Assembly: GCF_040365225.1 (NCBI RefSeq)
Contig: NZ_AP028055.1
Coordinates: 186,001 to 250,000, forward strand
From: Bacteroides sedimenti
GTDB lineage: Bacteria; Bacteroidota; Bacteroidia; Bacteroidales; Bacteroidaceae
Direction: 5' to 3'
Length of the DNA stretch: 64,000 nucleotides
Both the position numbers and the translations under genes were made by a program. The notes under the pieces were generated by a model. That model was not told where the DNA came from. It made no database searches and worked only from the letters and a program-made list of their open reading frames with translations. This document shows positions 48,659 to 58,517 of the stretch, in pieces (within the stretch, counting starts at the first letter, position 1; each line of letters starts with the position of its first letter).

Positions 48659-49939
48659 ATGAAAAAAAGATCATTAGTTATTGCATCGCTATCGGCTGTT
48701 CTGTTAAGTTCGTGCATGAAGCCCGCTTCTGACAAGTACGACTGGATTAAAAACGGCATCGACGTTGCATCTTACCAGCTAAAGTTAACAAGTGAGGAAA
48801 TTGCCGATTCGGCTAAGCTGCCTCGCTCGGTTTGGAACAGTACGAACGTGGACTTCCTCAGCAGTCAGCTTGGAAGAGGCAAGGAAACATTCCAGGATTC
48901 GTTGAGAAAGATAGCGCCCCAAAAGATAGGGAAGCGGAAACTGGTAAGTCCGTACGACTGGACCAGCGGTTTCTTTCCCGGAAGTCTGTGGTATGTGTAT
49001 GAGCTGACAGGCGACAATTACTACAAGAATGAGGCTTCGCGCTTTACCAACCTGCTGAACCCGGTGAAGGAGTACAACGGTACGCACGACCTGGGATTCA
49101 TGATGTATTGCAGTTATGGCAACGCGGAAAGACTCTCTCCAAACGACACAATTCCTCAGGTATTGCTTCAGACAGGAAACAACCTCATCTCACGCTTCAA
49201 CCCCGAAATAGGATGTATCCGCTCGTGGGATTTTGGCAAGTGGAACTTCCCGGTCATTATCGATAACATGATGAACCTGGACCTGCTCTTCTACCTCAGC
49301 AAATATACCGGCAACAACAAGTACATGGATGTGGCTATCAAACATGCCAATACAACCATGAAAAATCACTTCCGCAAGGACTATACCTCATATCACGTAG
49401 TGAGCTACAATAATGACGGAAGCGTGCAATGCAAACAAACGCATCAGGGAAAAAATGATAGCAGTGCATGGTCGCGCGGACAGGCTTGGGCGGTTTACGG
49501 ATACACTGCTTGCTACCGCGAAACAAAGAACAAGGTGTACCTCGATTTCGCACGCAAGATTGCCGATATGATTATGGCACGGGTGAAGACTGACGACCTG
49601 GTTCCGCTTTGGGACTACGATGCTCCGGAAACGGCAAAGACTCCGCGCGATGCTTCGGCTGCTTCGGTAACTGCTTCTGCCTTTGTTGAACTGAGCACAA
49701 TGACCCCCGACGGAGGTAAATACCTGGACTATGCCGAGAAGGTTCTGAAATCTCTCTCAAGCGATAAGTACCTGGCTAAGAAAGGATCCAACGACGGATT
49801 TATACTGATGCACTCCACTGGCTCGCTGCCTCACGGATCGGAAGTGGATGTTCCGCTCAACTATGCCGATTACTACTACCTCGAGGCATTGAAAAGATAC
49901 ATGGACCTGAAAAATATTAAATACAAAGACCTCTTATAA
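48659..49939 (+). CDS. GH88 unsaturated glucuronyl hydrolase (lipoprotein)
   Basis: A 426-residue enzyme with lipoprotein signal (SAVLLSSC) and an alpha/alpha-barrel of the GH88 family. The key aspartates are in YNGTHDLGFMMYCSYG and FPVIIDNMMNLDLLFYL; other conserved pieces are WTSGFFPGSLWYVYEL, THQGKNDSSAWSRGQAWAVY and LMHSTGSLPHGSEVDVPLNY. It removes the 4,5-unsaturated uronic acid that polysaccharide lyases leave at the non-reducing end of glycosaminoglycan fragments. The ATG at 48659 is chosen over a TTG at 48650. First enzyme gene of the operon, 11 bp before a lyase gene. Confidence 0.93.
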   Translation: MKKRSLVIASLSAVLLSSCMKPASDKYDWIKNGIDVASYQLKLTSEEIADSAKLPRSVWNSTNVDFLSSQLGRGKETFQDSLRKIAPQKIGKRKLVSPYDWTSGFFPGSLWYVYELTGDNYYKNEASRFTNLLNPVKEYNGTHDLGFMMYCSYGNAERLSPNDTIPQVLLQTGNNLISRFNPEIGCIRSWDFGKWNFPVIIDNMMNLDLLFYLSKYTGNNKYMDVAIKHANTTMKNHFRKDYTSYHVVSYNNDGSVQCKQTHQGKNDSSAWSRGQAWAVYGYTACYRETKNKVYLDFARKIADMIMARVKTDDLVPLWDYDAPETAKTPRDASAASVTASAFVELSTMTPDGGKYLDYAEKVLKSLSSDKYLAKKGSNDGFILMHSTGSLPHGSEVDVPLNYADYYYLEALKRYMDLKNIKYKDLL

Positions 49940-49950
49940 ACAATAATACT

Positions 49951-52014
49951 ATGAAAAAGAGAATTAATTATATTTGCTTGATTGTATTGCTGCTATTGCC
50001 TAAACTAATGTGGGCACAACAACTAAGAACGGAAGTGTTTGATCTGCTCGACCTGAATCGCCCGGGACTGGAAGAGGTGAAGAAGCTGCACAACAAGGGA
50101 CAGGACGAAAAGGCTGCGGAAGCGCTGCTGAAATACTACAAGAACAGAACATCGGTGAAACATCCGGATGTGAATCTTGCGAAGGTGAAGATAAGCAAGG
50201 AGGAACAGAAATGGGCAGACGATGCGCTGAACCATACCTTCTTTGTACATAAGGGATATCAACCTTCCTTGAACTATGGCAAGGACATCAACTGGCAATA
50301 CTGGCCTGTAAAGGACAACGAACTGCGCTGGCAGCTACACCGCCACAAATGGTTCACACCAATGGGAAAGGCATACCGCCTCAGTGGAGACGAGAAGTAT
50401 GCCAAGGAGTGGGCATTGCAGTACATGGACTGGATTAAGAAGAATCCGCTGATTCCTTTGAAGAAGAATGAGTACGAGATGCAAACCAAACCATTCAGCG
50501 ACAGCATCAAGGAGAATGTACGCTTTGCATGGCGTCCGCTGGAGGTGAGCAACCGCCTGCAGGACCAAACGGCTCAGTTCCTTTACTTCATCTCATCGCC
50601 CAGCTTTACTCCCGATTTCCTAACGGAATTCCTGATGAACTATCACAAACATGCCGTACACATCATGGGCAACTATTCGGACCAGGGAAACCACCTGCTG
50701 TTCGAAGCGCAACGCATGATTTACGCCGGAACATTCTTCCCCGAATTTAAGGAAGCCGAAACCTGGAGAAGAAGCGGTATCGATATATTAAATAAGGAGA
50801 TCAATGTGCAGGTATATAAAGACGGCGGACAGTTTGAGCTGGACCCTCACTACCATCTGGCTGCCATTAATATTTTCTACAAGGCAATTCAGATTGCGGA
50901 TGTGAACAATTTCAGAAATGAATTTCCACAGAGCTACCTCGATACAGTAGAAAAGATGATTATGATTTACATTAACTACTGTTTCCCCGACTATACCAAC
51001 CCATGCTTCAGCGATGCCAAGATTACCGATAAGAAAGAGATTATTGATAATCTGAAGACATGGAGCAAGGTGTTCCCTCAGAATAAACAGATTCAGTATT
51101 TTGCAACTGAAGGCAAGAAAGGTGAACTGCCCGATTATTTGTCGAACGCATTTAAAACATCCGGATTCTATGTTTTCCGCAGCTCATGGGGAGACGATGC
51201 CACCATGATGGTACTGAAGGCCGGACCAAAAGCTTTCTGGCATTGTCAGCCCGATAACGGAACATTCGAACTGTGGATGAATGGAAAGAACCTCTTCCCC
51301 GACTCCGGAAGTTATGTATACGAGGGTGAAGGAGAAGTTTCACAACTTAGAAAATGGTTCCGCCAGACAAAGGTGCACAACACACTAACGCTGAACAATG
51401 CCAACCTGGATTCTACAGAATCAGTATGCAAACTGTGGAACGGAAAAGGGAATATCCAGAAGCTGGTAGTGGAAAATCCATCGTACAAAGGATTGAAACA
51501 CAGACGCTCGGTGTTCTTTGTGGATAACAAATTCTTTGTGATTGTAGACGAGGCTGTGGGCAACGCGAAAGGAAATGTGGCAATTCACTATGGACTGTGC
51601 GAAGGAAAGACAAACCTGGATAAGGAAAACATGACCGTGGCATCCGACTTTGACGGAAACAGCAACGTGGTGCTGAAATGCTTCGGACCAAAAGGAATGA
51701 CTATGAATAAGGAAGAGGGATGGAGGTCGAAGACTTACCGCGAAAGAGCGGAACGTACCTCTGTGGCTTTCGAAACTCAGAAAAATACAGATGAGGCTGT
51801 ACGCTATATCACAGTGATTTATCCTGTAACCGACAAGAACGAACAGCCAGCTATCTCGGCTCAGTTCAACAACAAATCGTACAGCGACAACTCACTCGAC
51901 ATAACTGTAAAAGTAGGCGTAGAAAAAAATAAACTAGGCGTTGAAAATAAAAAAGAAGGCGTAGAAAATAAAAAACTAGGCGTGAAAAACTACAAGCTTA
52001 GCTATAAGTATTAA
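49951..52014 (+). CDS. Heparinase II/III family lyase (PL12-like) with repeat tail
   Basis: A 687-residue periplasmic lyase. Signal peptide with cleavage near VLLLLPKLMWAQ; Hepar_II_III N-terminal toroid at about 60-380 (LRWQLHRHKWFTPMGKAYRL, HIMGNYSDQGNHLLFEAQRM, GGQFELDPHYHLAAINIFYK); and a beta-sandwich at about 395-640 (FWHCQPDNGTFELWMNGKNL, PDSGSYVYEGEGE). It resembles PL12 heparan sulfate lyases of the B. thetaiotaomicron heparin PUL. The last ~30 residues are four 7-residue repeats (VGVEKNK, LGVENKK, EGVENKK, LGVKNYK) encoded by a 21-bp minisatellite, which is not part of the usual fold. Confidence 0.88.
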   Translation: MKKRINYICLIVLLLLPKLMWAQQLRTEVFDLLDLNRPGLEEVKKLHNKGQDEKAAEALLKYYKNRTSVKHPDVNLAKVKISKEEQKWADDALNHTFFVHKGYQPSLNYGKDINWQYWPVKDNELRWQLHRHKWFTPMGKAYRLSGDEKYAKEWALQYMDWIKKNPLIPLKKNEYEMQTKPFSDSIKENVRFAWRPLEVSNRLQDQTAQFLYFISSPSFTPDFLTEFLMNYHKHAVHIMGNYSDQGNHLLFEAQRMIYAGTFFPEFKEAETWRRSGIDILNKEINVQVYKDGGQFELDPHYHLAAINIFYKAIQIADVNNFRNEFPQSYLDTVEKMIMIYINYCFPDYTNPCFSDAKITDKKEIIDNLKTWSKVFPQNKQIQYFATEGKKGELPDYLSNAFKTSGFYVFRSSWGDDATMMVLKAGPKAFWHCQPDNGTFELWMNGKNLFPDSGSYVYEGEGEVSQLRKWFRQTKVHNTLTLNNANLDSTESVCKLWNGKGNIQKLVVENPSYKGLKHRRSVFFVDNKFFVIVDEAVGNAKGNVAIHYGLCEGKTNLDKENMTVASDFDGNSNVVLKCFGPKGMTMNKEEGWRSKTYRERAERTSVAFETQKNTDEAVRYITVIYPVTDKNEQPAISAQFNNKSYSDNSLDITVKVGVEKNKLGVENKKEGVENKKLGVKNYKLSYKY
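51915..51999. repeat. 21-bp minisatellite inside the PL12-like gene
   Basis: The mark AGGCGT occurs at 51915, 51936, 51957 and 51978 with exact 21-bp spacing and an A-rich spacer (AGAAAATAAAAAAC-like). Being a multiple of three, it stays in frame and adds heptapeptides to the protein end. Its period and mark are shared with the intergenic array at 10892-10960. Confidence 0.85.
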
Positions 52015-52043
52015 CCCCGACCTTGCCTACTATAATACAGGTT

Positions 52044-55000
52044 ATGAAAAACAAATTTATATATCCACTGATACTAACCCTGCTCTTTGGAGCAAAGACT
52101 TCACTCTTCGGGGCAGTAATATCCTTTGAGGATAATACTGTGCCTGCAGGATGGAGTGCGGAGAAAGGAAGCCTAGCGGTAAGTACGGTGAAAGCTAAAT
52201 TGGGAAACTACTCCCTGCGCTGGAACTGGCAGGCGGGCGATGCAATGAACGCGGTGAATGCCGACGGACTGGCTGCTGCGTCTACACTGAAAGGAGGGGG
52301 TATCTCTGTATGGGTTTACAACTCGGCTGCTACCAATCAGCCGGCTGTGTTCTCATTCTATAACAGCAGCAACCAGAAGAAGTGCGAAATCTCCTTCAAC
52401 CTCAATTTCAGGGGATGGAGATGCCTTTGGGCCGATTTCGGAAGAGACATGGGGCACGACCTCACCGCGCTGACTACCATGAAGGTATCGGCGCCGGCTT
52501 CGGGAAGCGGAACGCTCTATTTCGATTTCCTGGAGTTCAGAGCCATCTCGTGGGAAAAGATGTCCGACTTTCAGTACAAGGTGAACCTGTACGACGGCAT
52601 CAACGATTATCTGGCTATCAGGAACACACCGCCGGCAGCTCCCGTAACACCTACGGATGAAGAACGGAATGCCTTCGGCCTGATTAAGGAGCGCATGGAC
52701 AAATGGTATCTGGGCGATGGTACGAACAGCAGCGACGCTTCGTACGCAAAACGACTGAACGCCGTGAAGAGTTATGTTAAGACGGGAGTAACCAACTTTG
52801 GCAGGAATATTACGCTGACACAGGCGGAGGATGGTACGGTAAACGGACCCGGACTCTTCCCGATGGACTATCACGGCACAACGGTGGACGGTGTGGCGCT
52901 GACCAGTTTCCGGGGAGTGAACGAAAACTACCTGCTTCAGCTGGCGTACGATTTCCGGATGAATGGCACAACAGCCAGTCGCGACAATCTATTGAAAGCA
53001 TACGACTGGTATTACGACCAGGGATGGGCAGACGGTAGTGCGCTGGGTACGCTCCGGTTTGAGATGCTCCGCAGCGCGGGATTCTTCCATTCGGCCTTCC
53101 TGATGAGGGATCAGCTGACGGATGAGCAGTTTAAAAGAATATTCGATTCGTTCAACTGGTACACACTTTTTGGAACGGTTTACAAAGATACGCAGAATGA
53201 CGGGGAGTTGGCCGACTATATTCGTACGCTGGCTTATCCAAAGTTGTGCTACGCACTTACGTTGAAGGACGAAGCGCAAAGAACAGCTGCCATGAAGGCT
53301 TTCCAGGGATATATGGACCATGCGTTGAAAACGGCTCCGGGATTTCTGGGAACGCTGAAACCGGATGGCTCGGGCTATCACCATCATGCACCTTATTATA
53401 GTGCTTACTATCCCGATGTGCTCTATGCCGGATGTCTGCTCTATTATATGCTGCACGATACTCCTTTTGCACTGAGCCAGGAGTCGTACCAAAACCTGAA
53501 GAAGGCATTGCTTACCTTCCGTTTTTTCAGCGGAGAGTACAATGTTCCGGTGGCTACCTGCGGACGTTTCCCCAATCAGACAGATGTGCTGCAACAGCTT
53601 TTGCCGGCATTTGCCTACCTGATTCTGTCGGAAGATACTCCCGATACCGAATTGTTGGGAGCTTACAAAAGGTTGTGGAACCCCGACCAAGCGTTGGTAA
53701 ACGCCTATATCTCGAAGGCCAGAACGGATATCTGCTATTCTAACTCACTTGGTGAGATGGATGCGCTGATTGAGGCTTCTAATTTGAATGCCGCTGCTGC
53801 AGAGAGCAATCCGGTGGGTACAAAATTCCTGCCTTTCTCCGGACTGCTGGTGGTGCGTCAGAACGACTGGATGGTAACCGTGAAAGGGTTCAGCAAGTAT
53901 ATCTGGGATTTCGAGGCTTCTACCACAGAAAATATCTACGGCCGGTACCTGAGCTATGGACAGACTGAATACAGCGACCTGAAGAATCATTACCGAAGCT
54001 ATGATGGAAGCAATGCCAACTGGGACTGGCGTCAGCTGCCCGGTACCACAGCCAAGGCGTTGTCTACCACCAGCCTTGATTTCAACAAGGTGGGCAAGCA
54101 CCGTTGCTTCTCCGATTCCCCCTTCCTGGGCGGGATAGGTTTCGACGACCGTTGCGCGGTGTTCAGCAACAGGCTGCACGATATTACTTTCGATAAGAGC
54201 TTCTACGCCGACAAATCGGTCTTTGTATTCGGAAATGCGCTTTACTGCATGGGAAGCGGAATAAACAGCAGCAGTACCACTGTTCAGTTTAATACCACTC
54301 TTTTCCAGAACAGACTGGATGTAAACGCATCGCCCTTCTACCTGAACGGGAATGAAATAACCGGCGATGTATCCAGTGTATCGGGCAATCCGGTGATTAA
54401 GGATAACTTCGGCAATGCCTTCATTGTGAACGAGGGTCTGACGGATATCAAGAAGAACGCTACCTATTGCATGGCATACATCAACCACGGTAAGATACTC
54501 TCAGACGGAAAGTATGCTTATACCTGGCTGATAGGTGCGGATGATAATCTCATAAATAATTATAAAAACAGCTCGCCAATTATTCTGTTGAAGCAGGATA
54601 ACACAGCTCATGCCGTTTATCATGCCGGCGAAAAGGTGCTGGCGGCTTCCTTGTTCAGGGGATACACCGTTGTGGATGCCCGGGAAATTCATCAGGCAAA
54701 CAAACCTCTGATTGTGATGATGAAGGAGAAGGAGGGAGGCATGTACGAGGTGGCAATCACCAATCCGGACATGGACCGTGAAATTCCTTTTGCTGCTACT
54801 AACGATAATGTGACCGATGCCATGGCGGCCGTGCCGGGAACCGCTTCTACAATTACGCTGGAGCTGAACGGAACTTTCGAAAAGGCGGATGGCAACAGCG
54901 GAGTGAGCGTAACCTCTTCCAAAGGGATAACCACGCTGAGCTACGACTCGTCAAAAGATGGCGAAACCTACAGGGTTGTATTGAAATCGCTGACATCGGG

Positions 55001-55241
55001 TATCAACAATCTGCAGAACTCGCAGGCAATCGTAAGCACGGTTGGCAATAGGGTGGTGGTTAGCTTCCCCGATTCATGCGAGCATTCCGTGGAGCTGATT
55101 CAGTCGGACGGAACCCTGCTGGCAAGTAAGCAGGAGGCATCGGCTGTAAGCACGCTCGATATGGCGGATTGCGGCAAGGGTGTTTACATGGTGCGTGTGA
55201 TGACAGGGGGCAAAACCCTGATGTTTAAAGTGCTGAGATAA
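52044..55241 (+). CDS. Chondroitinase ABC-like polysaccharide lyase (PL8-like)
   Basis: A 1065-residue secreted lyase. Signal peptide MKNKFIYPLILTLLFGAKTS; an N-terminal jelly-roll Lyase_N domain at about 25-165 (ISFEDNTVPAGWSAEKGSLA); an alpha-toroid catalytic domain at about 200-560 with the active-site run DGSGYHHHAPYYSAYYPD and TCGRFPNQTD; the PL8 beta-domains at about 590-960; and a C-terminal ~70-residue sorting-type domain (VVVSFPDSCEHSVELIQSDG...GKGVYMVRVMTGG). PL8 ABC lyases cut chondroitin sulfate, dermatan sulfate and hyaluronan. The ATG at 52044 is preferred over a TTG at 52023. It lies 29 bp after the PL12-like gene and 4 bp before the sulfatase. Confidence 0.87.
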   Translation: MKNKFIYPLILTLLFGAKTSLFGAVISFEDNTVPAGWSAEKGSLAVSTVKAKLGNYSLRWNWQAGDAMNAVNADGLAAASTLKGGGISVWVYNSAATNQPAVFSFYNSSNQKKCEISFNLNFRGWRCLWADFGRDMGHDLTALTTMKVSAPASGSGTLYFDFLEFRAISWEKMSDFQYKVNLYDGINDYLAIRNTPPAAPVTPTDEERNAFGLIKERMDKWYLGDGTNSSDASYAKRLNAVKSYVKTGVTNFGRNITLTQAEDGTVNGPGLFPMDYHGTTVDGVALTSFRGVNENYLLQLAYDFRMNGTTASRDNLLKAYDWYYDQGWADGSALGTLRFEMLRSAGFFHSAFLMRDQLTDEQFKRIFDSFNWYTLFGTVYKDTQNDGELADYIRTLAYPKLCYALTLKDEAQRTAAMKAFQGYMDHALKTAPGFLGTLKPDGSGYHHHAPYYSAYYPDVLYAGCLLYYMLHDTPFALSQESYQNLKKALLTFRFFSGEYNVPVATCGRFPNQTDVLQQLLPAFAYLILSEDTPDTELLGAYKRLWNPDQALVNAYISKARTDICYSNSLGEMDALIEASNLNAAAAESNPVGTKFLPFSGLLVVRQNDWMVTVKGFSKYIWDFEASTTENIYGRYLSYGQTEYSDLKNHYRSYDGSNANWDWRQLPGTTAKALSTTSLDFNKVGKHRCFSDSPFLGGIGFDDRCAVFSNRLHDITFDKSFYADKSVFVFGNALYCMGSGINSSSTTVQFNTTLFQNRLDVNASPFYLNGNEITGDVSSVSGNPVIKDNFGNAFIVNEGLTDIKKNATYCMAYINHGKILSDGKYAYTWLIGADDNLINNYKNSSPIILLKQDNTAHAVYHAGEKVLAASLFRGYTVVDAREIHQANKPLIVMMKEKEGGMYEVAITNPDMDREIPFAATNDNVTDAMAAVPGTASTITLELNGTFEKADGNSGVSVTSSKGITTLSYDSSKDGETYRVVLKSLTSGINNLQNSQAIVSTVGNRVVVSFPDSCEHSVELIQSDGTLLASKQEASAVSTLDMADCGKGVYMVRVMTGGKTLMFKVLR

Positions 55242-55245
55242 TGAT

Positions 55246-56859
55246 ATGAAGACTATGAATAGCTATAAAAACTATATTTTTCCGGTGATGGCGGTGGCAT
55301 GTTCCCTGAACTGCACCGCCAAGGAAAAGGTAAAGCGGCCGAATATCATCTTTATGATGACCGACGACCATACAACACAGGCAATATCCTGTTACGGCAG
55401 TAAGCTGGCTTCGACCCCTAACCTGGACAGACTGGCCAATGAAGGGGTACGCTTTGACAATTGCTATGCTACGAATGCTCTTTCGGGACCTTCGAGGGCC
55501 TGCATCCTGACCGGGAAATTCAGTCACGTAAACGGATTTACCGATAATTCGAGCGTGTTCAACGGCAATCAGCCTACCTTCCCTTCTTTGTTGCGGAAGG
55601 CTGGCTACCAGACTGCCATCATTGGTAAATGGCACCTTATATCGGAACCGAAAGGGTTCGATTACTGGTGCATCTTAACCGGACAACATGAGCAAGGGGA
55701 TTACTACAAGCCCGATTTCTGCGAGAACGGGAAGGATATTCAGGAGCAAGGGTACGTAACGGATGTGATTACCGATAAGACCATTGACTTCCTGGAGCAC
55801 AGGGACAAGAGCAAACCCTTCTGTGTGATGTATCACCAAAAGGCGCCTCACCGCAACTGGATGCCGGCACAGAGATACTTGGGCATCTTCAACGACCGGG
55901 TGTTTCCGGAACCCGAAAACTTGTTTGATGATTACAGCGAACGGGGACGCGCGGCGAAGGAACAGGATATGTCGATTGCAAAAACCATGACCGATGCGTG
56001 GGACCTGAAGCTGCTGACACATGATGAGATTATGAAACTGCCTGATGATAACAAATTCAAGAAGGTATATACACGAATGACACCGGCGGAAATGGCAAAA
56101 TGGGATTCGACCTATGCTGAACGTATAGCACAGTTTCGCAAGGGTGGCATGAACGATAAACAGCTGATAAGCTGGAAGTATCAGCAGTACATGCGCGATT
56201 ATCTGGCTACTGCCCAGGCGGTGGACGAGAATGTGGGCAGGCTGCTTGAATACCTGGAAAAAACCGGGGAACTGGATAATACGATTATCGTTTATACCTC
56301 CGACCAGGGATTCTTCCTGGGCGAACACGGATGGTTCGACAAGCGGTTTATGTACGAGGAATGTCAAAGGATGCCTCTGATGGTGCGCTATCCGAAGGCG
56401 ATAAAGCCGAAAAGCGTATCGAACGCCATTTGCATGAATGTGGATTTTGCACCTACCTTTCTTGATTTTGCAGGGATTCCTGTCCCGGCCGATATTCAGG
56501 GACATTCGCTGAAACCTGTTCTGCAGGGCGAAGGAAAGGCTCCTGCCAACTGGAGGAAGGCTGCCTATTACCACTATTATGAATATCCGGCGGAACACTC
56601 TGTGAAACGTCATTACGGCATACGCACAGCGGACTTCAAACTGATTCATTTCTACAACGATGTGAACGAGTGGGAGATGTACGACCTGAAGAAGGACCCG
56701 CGCGAAATGCACAATGTGTTTGGAAAACCGGCATACGCAAAGGAGCAGCGCAAGCTGATGAAATTGCTTCTGGAAACACAGAAGCAGTACAAGGACACCG
56801 ACCCTGAAGAGAAGGTGCATGTACTATTTAATGGGAATAAAGTTAACCAGAATAAATAA
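55246..56859 (+). CDS. S1-family sulfatase, serine-type
   Basis: A 537-residue arylsulfatase-fold enzyme with N-terminal export signal. Metal aspartates are D40/D41 (FMMTDDHTTQ) and the maturation motif is S80-G-P-S-R-A-C-I-L-T-G, where Ser (not Cys) would be turned into formylglycine by an anaerobic sulfatase-maturating enzyme. GKWHLISEPKGFDYW, IVYTSDQGFFLGEHGWFDKR and a C-terminal DUF4976-type part (YYHYYEYPAEHSVKRHYGIR, WEMYDLKKDPREMHNV) follow. The pattern is like the S1_11-type GlcNAc-6-sulfatases of heparan breakdown, though the subfamily is not certain. It removes sulfate from lyase products. Confidence 0.88.
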   Translation: MKTMNSYKNYIFPVMAVACSLNCTAKEKVKRPNIIFMMTDDHTTQAISCYGSKLASTPNLDRLANEGVRFDNCYATNALSGPSRACILTGKFSHVNGFTDNSSVFNGNQPTFPSLLRKAGYQTAIIGKWHLISEPKGFDYWCILTGQHEQGDYYKPDFCENGKDIQEQGYVTDVITDKTIDFLEHRDKSKPFCVMYHQKAPHRNWMPAQRYLGIFNDRVFPEPENLFDDYSERGRAAKEQDMSIAKTMTDAWDLKLLTHDEIMKLPDDNKFKKVYTRMTPAEMAKWDSTYAERIAQFRKGGMNDKQLISWKYQQYMRDYLATAQAVDENVGRLLEYLEKTGELDNTIIVYTSDQGFFLGEHGWFDKRFMYEECQRMPLMVRYPKAIKPKSVSNAICMNVDFAPTFLDFAGIPVPADIQGHSLKPVLQGEGKAPANWRKAAYYHYYEYPAEHSVKRHYGIRTADFKLIHFYNDVNEWEMYDLKKDPREMHNVFGKPAYAKEQRKLMKLLLETQKQYKDTDPEEKVHVLFNGNKVNQNK

Positions 56860-56872
56860 ACTGACTAATATT

Positions 56873-58513
56873 ATGGATAGAAGAAAGTTTTTAAGAAATG
56901 CCGGATGGTCGCTTGTGGGACTGGCAGCATCGGGAAACCTGTTTGCAGCCGACAAGTGGAATGGTAAAGATGTAAAGAAGATACTACCTTCGGCAAGCAA
57001 TCTGAAAATGTATTGGGGAGATTTACATAATCACTGTAACCTAACATACGGTCACGGAGATATGCGAACCGCTTTTGAAGCGGCGAAAGGACAGCTCGAC
57101 TTCGTTTCGGTAACCCCTCATGCCATGTGGCCCGATATTCCGGGTGCCAACGACCCTCGCCTGAACTGGGTGATTGATTATCACACCGGCGCATTCAAAA
57201 AGCTGCGCGAAGGTGGCTGGCAGAAGTATGTGGCAATGACCAACGAATATAACAAGGAGGGAGAATTCCTCACCTTCCTTGGCTACGAATGCCACAGCAT
57301 GGAGCATGGCGACCATGTGGCACTGAACTACGACCTGGATGCTCCGTTGGTGGAGTGTACTTCGGTTACAGATTTAAAGCAGAAGCTGAAGGGCAAGAAG
57401 GTATTTGTTACTCCTCACCACATGGGTTATCAGGAAGGTTACAGAGGATATAACTGGAAGCACTTCAGTGAAGGGGAACAGACTCCGTTTGTAGAGATGT
57501 TCTCGCGTCACGGACTGGCGGAAAGTGACATGGGCGATTATAACTACCTGCACGATATGGGACCCAGACAGTGGGAGGGAACCATTCAGTACGGTTTGAG
57601 CCAGGGAAAGAAATTTGGTATCATGGGCTCTACCGACCAACATGCCGGTTATCCGGGAAGCTATGGCGACGGAAGGATTGGTGTACTGGCATCGTCCCTG
57701 AAACGTGGAGAGATATGGGATGCACTGAAGAACAGACATGTGTGCTGTGCAACGGGCGACAAGATAAACATCGACTTCAGGCTGAATGATGCCTTTATGG
57801 GCGATGTGGTGAAGGGAAAAAGCCGCAGGATATACGTCAACGTGGAAGGAGCAAGCTGCATCGACTACGTGGATATTGTGAAGAACGGCAGATGCATTGC
57901 CCGCATGAGCGGTCCGCAGACTCCTGTAATGCCGAAAGAAGAGAACGTGCACTGCAAGGTGAAGGTGAACTTCGGATGGAATAGGGAGCAGGCGGTAGTA
58001 TCCTGGAACGGAAAGCTGTCTCTGAACAAAGGCAAGCTGAATAGCGTAACGCCCTGTTTCCGGGGAGCTGCCTTTACCTCGCCTCAGGAAAGCGACCTGA
58101 AGAAAGGACATGTTTTCGAAACGAAGGTAAACAAGATACTATCTTCCAATGAGAAAGAAACGGAACTGGAAATCTATACATCGATGAACCCGAACACTAC
58201 GACACCTGCCATGCAGGGGGTTATCCTGGATGTGACAATGCCGAAAGACGGGGTGATTGCCGCTGAGTTTAACGGTAAGATGTTTAAGCACTCGCTGGGT
58301 GAACTGTTGGAAGGTACCCGGGCTCATTTCATGAGAGGGTGGCTGAGCGAAGCTATTCAGTTTGAACGTGCCATGCCTGATAGTTGCTATCGCATTGAGC
58401 ACTTCATGGAAGATACGGAACAAGAGAAAGATACGGATTATTATTATGTGCGTGTTCGTCAACGTGACCAGCAATGGGCATGGAGTTCGCCAATCTGGGT
58501 AGAAAGGGGATAG
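56873..58513 (+). CDS. DUF3604 (PHP-like metal-dependent) protein with Tat-type signal
   Basis: A 546-residue protein. The N-terminus DRRKFLRNAGWSLVGLAASG is a twin-arginine-type signal. The body is DUF3604, a PHP-superfamily relative: MYWGDLHNHCNLTYGHGD with clustered His/Asp metal ligands, DFVSVTPHAMWPDIPG, FLGYECHSMEHGDHVALNYD, VFVTPHHMGYQEG and GIMGSTDQHAGYPGSYGDGR, with a beta-rich C-terminal half. PHP enzymes are metal-dependent phosphoesterases or other hydrolases. In this operon it could act on a modified glycosaminoglycan piece, but its reaction is unknown. The ATG at 56873 lies 13 bp after the sulfatase stop; an upstream ATG at 56819 would overlap and hide the signal. Confidence 0.82.
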   Translation: MDRRKFLRNAGWSLVGLAASGNLFAADKWNGKDVKKILPSASNLKMYWGDLHNHCNLTYGHGDMRTAFEAAKGQLDFVSVTPHAMWPDIPGANDPRLNWVIDYHTGAFKKLREGGWQKYVAMTNEYNKEGEFLTFLGYECHSMEHGDHVALNYDLDAPLVECTSVTDLKQKLKGKKVFVTPHHMGYQEGYRGYNWKHFSEGEQTPFVEMFSRHGLAESDMGDYNYLHDMGPRQWEGTIQYGLSQGKKFGIMGSTDQHAGYPGSYGDGRIGVLASSLKRGEIWDALKNRHVCCATGDKINIDFRLNDAFMGDVVKGKSRRIYVNVEGASCIDYVDIVKNGRCIARMSGPQTPVMPKEENVHCKVKVNFGWNREQAVVSWNGKLSLNKGKLNSVTPCFRGAAFTSPQESDLKKGHVFETKVNKILSSNEKETELEIYTSMNPNTTTPAMQGVILDVTMPKDGVIAAEFNGKMFKHSLGELLEGTRAHFMRGWLSEAIQFERAMPDSCYRIEHFMEDTEQEKDTDYYYVRVRQRDQQWAWSSPIWVERG

Positions 58514-58517
58514 GCGT

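Noticed and set aside
55483..55516. Missing cysteine in the sulfatase signature, suggesting an inactive enzyme
   Set aside because: Serine at this place is the known alternative in anaerobe sulfatases matured by anSME; the rest of the motif is intact.
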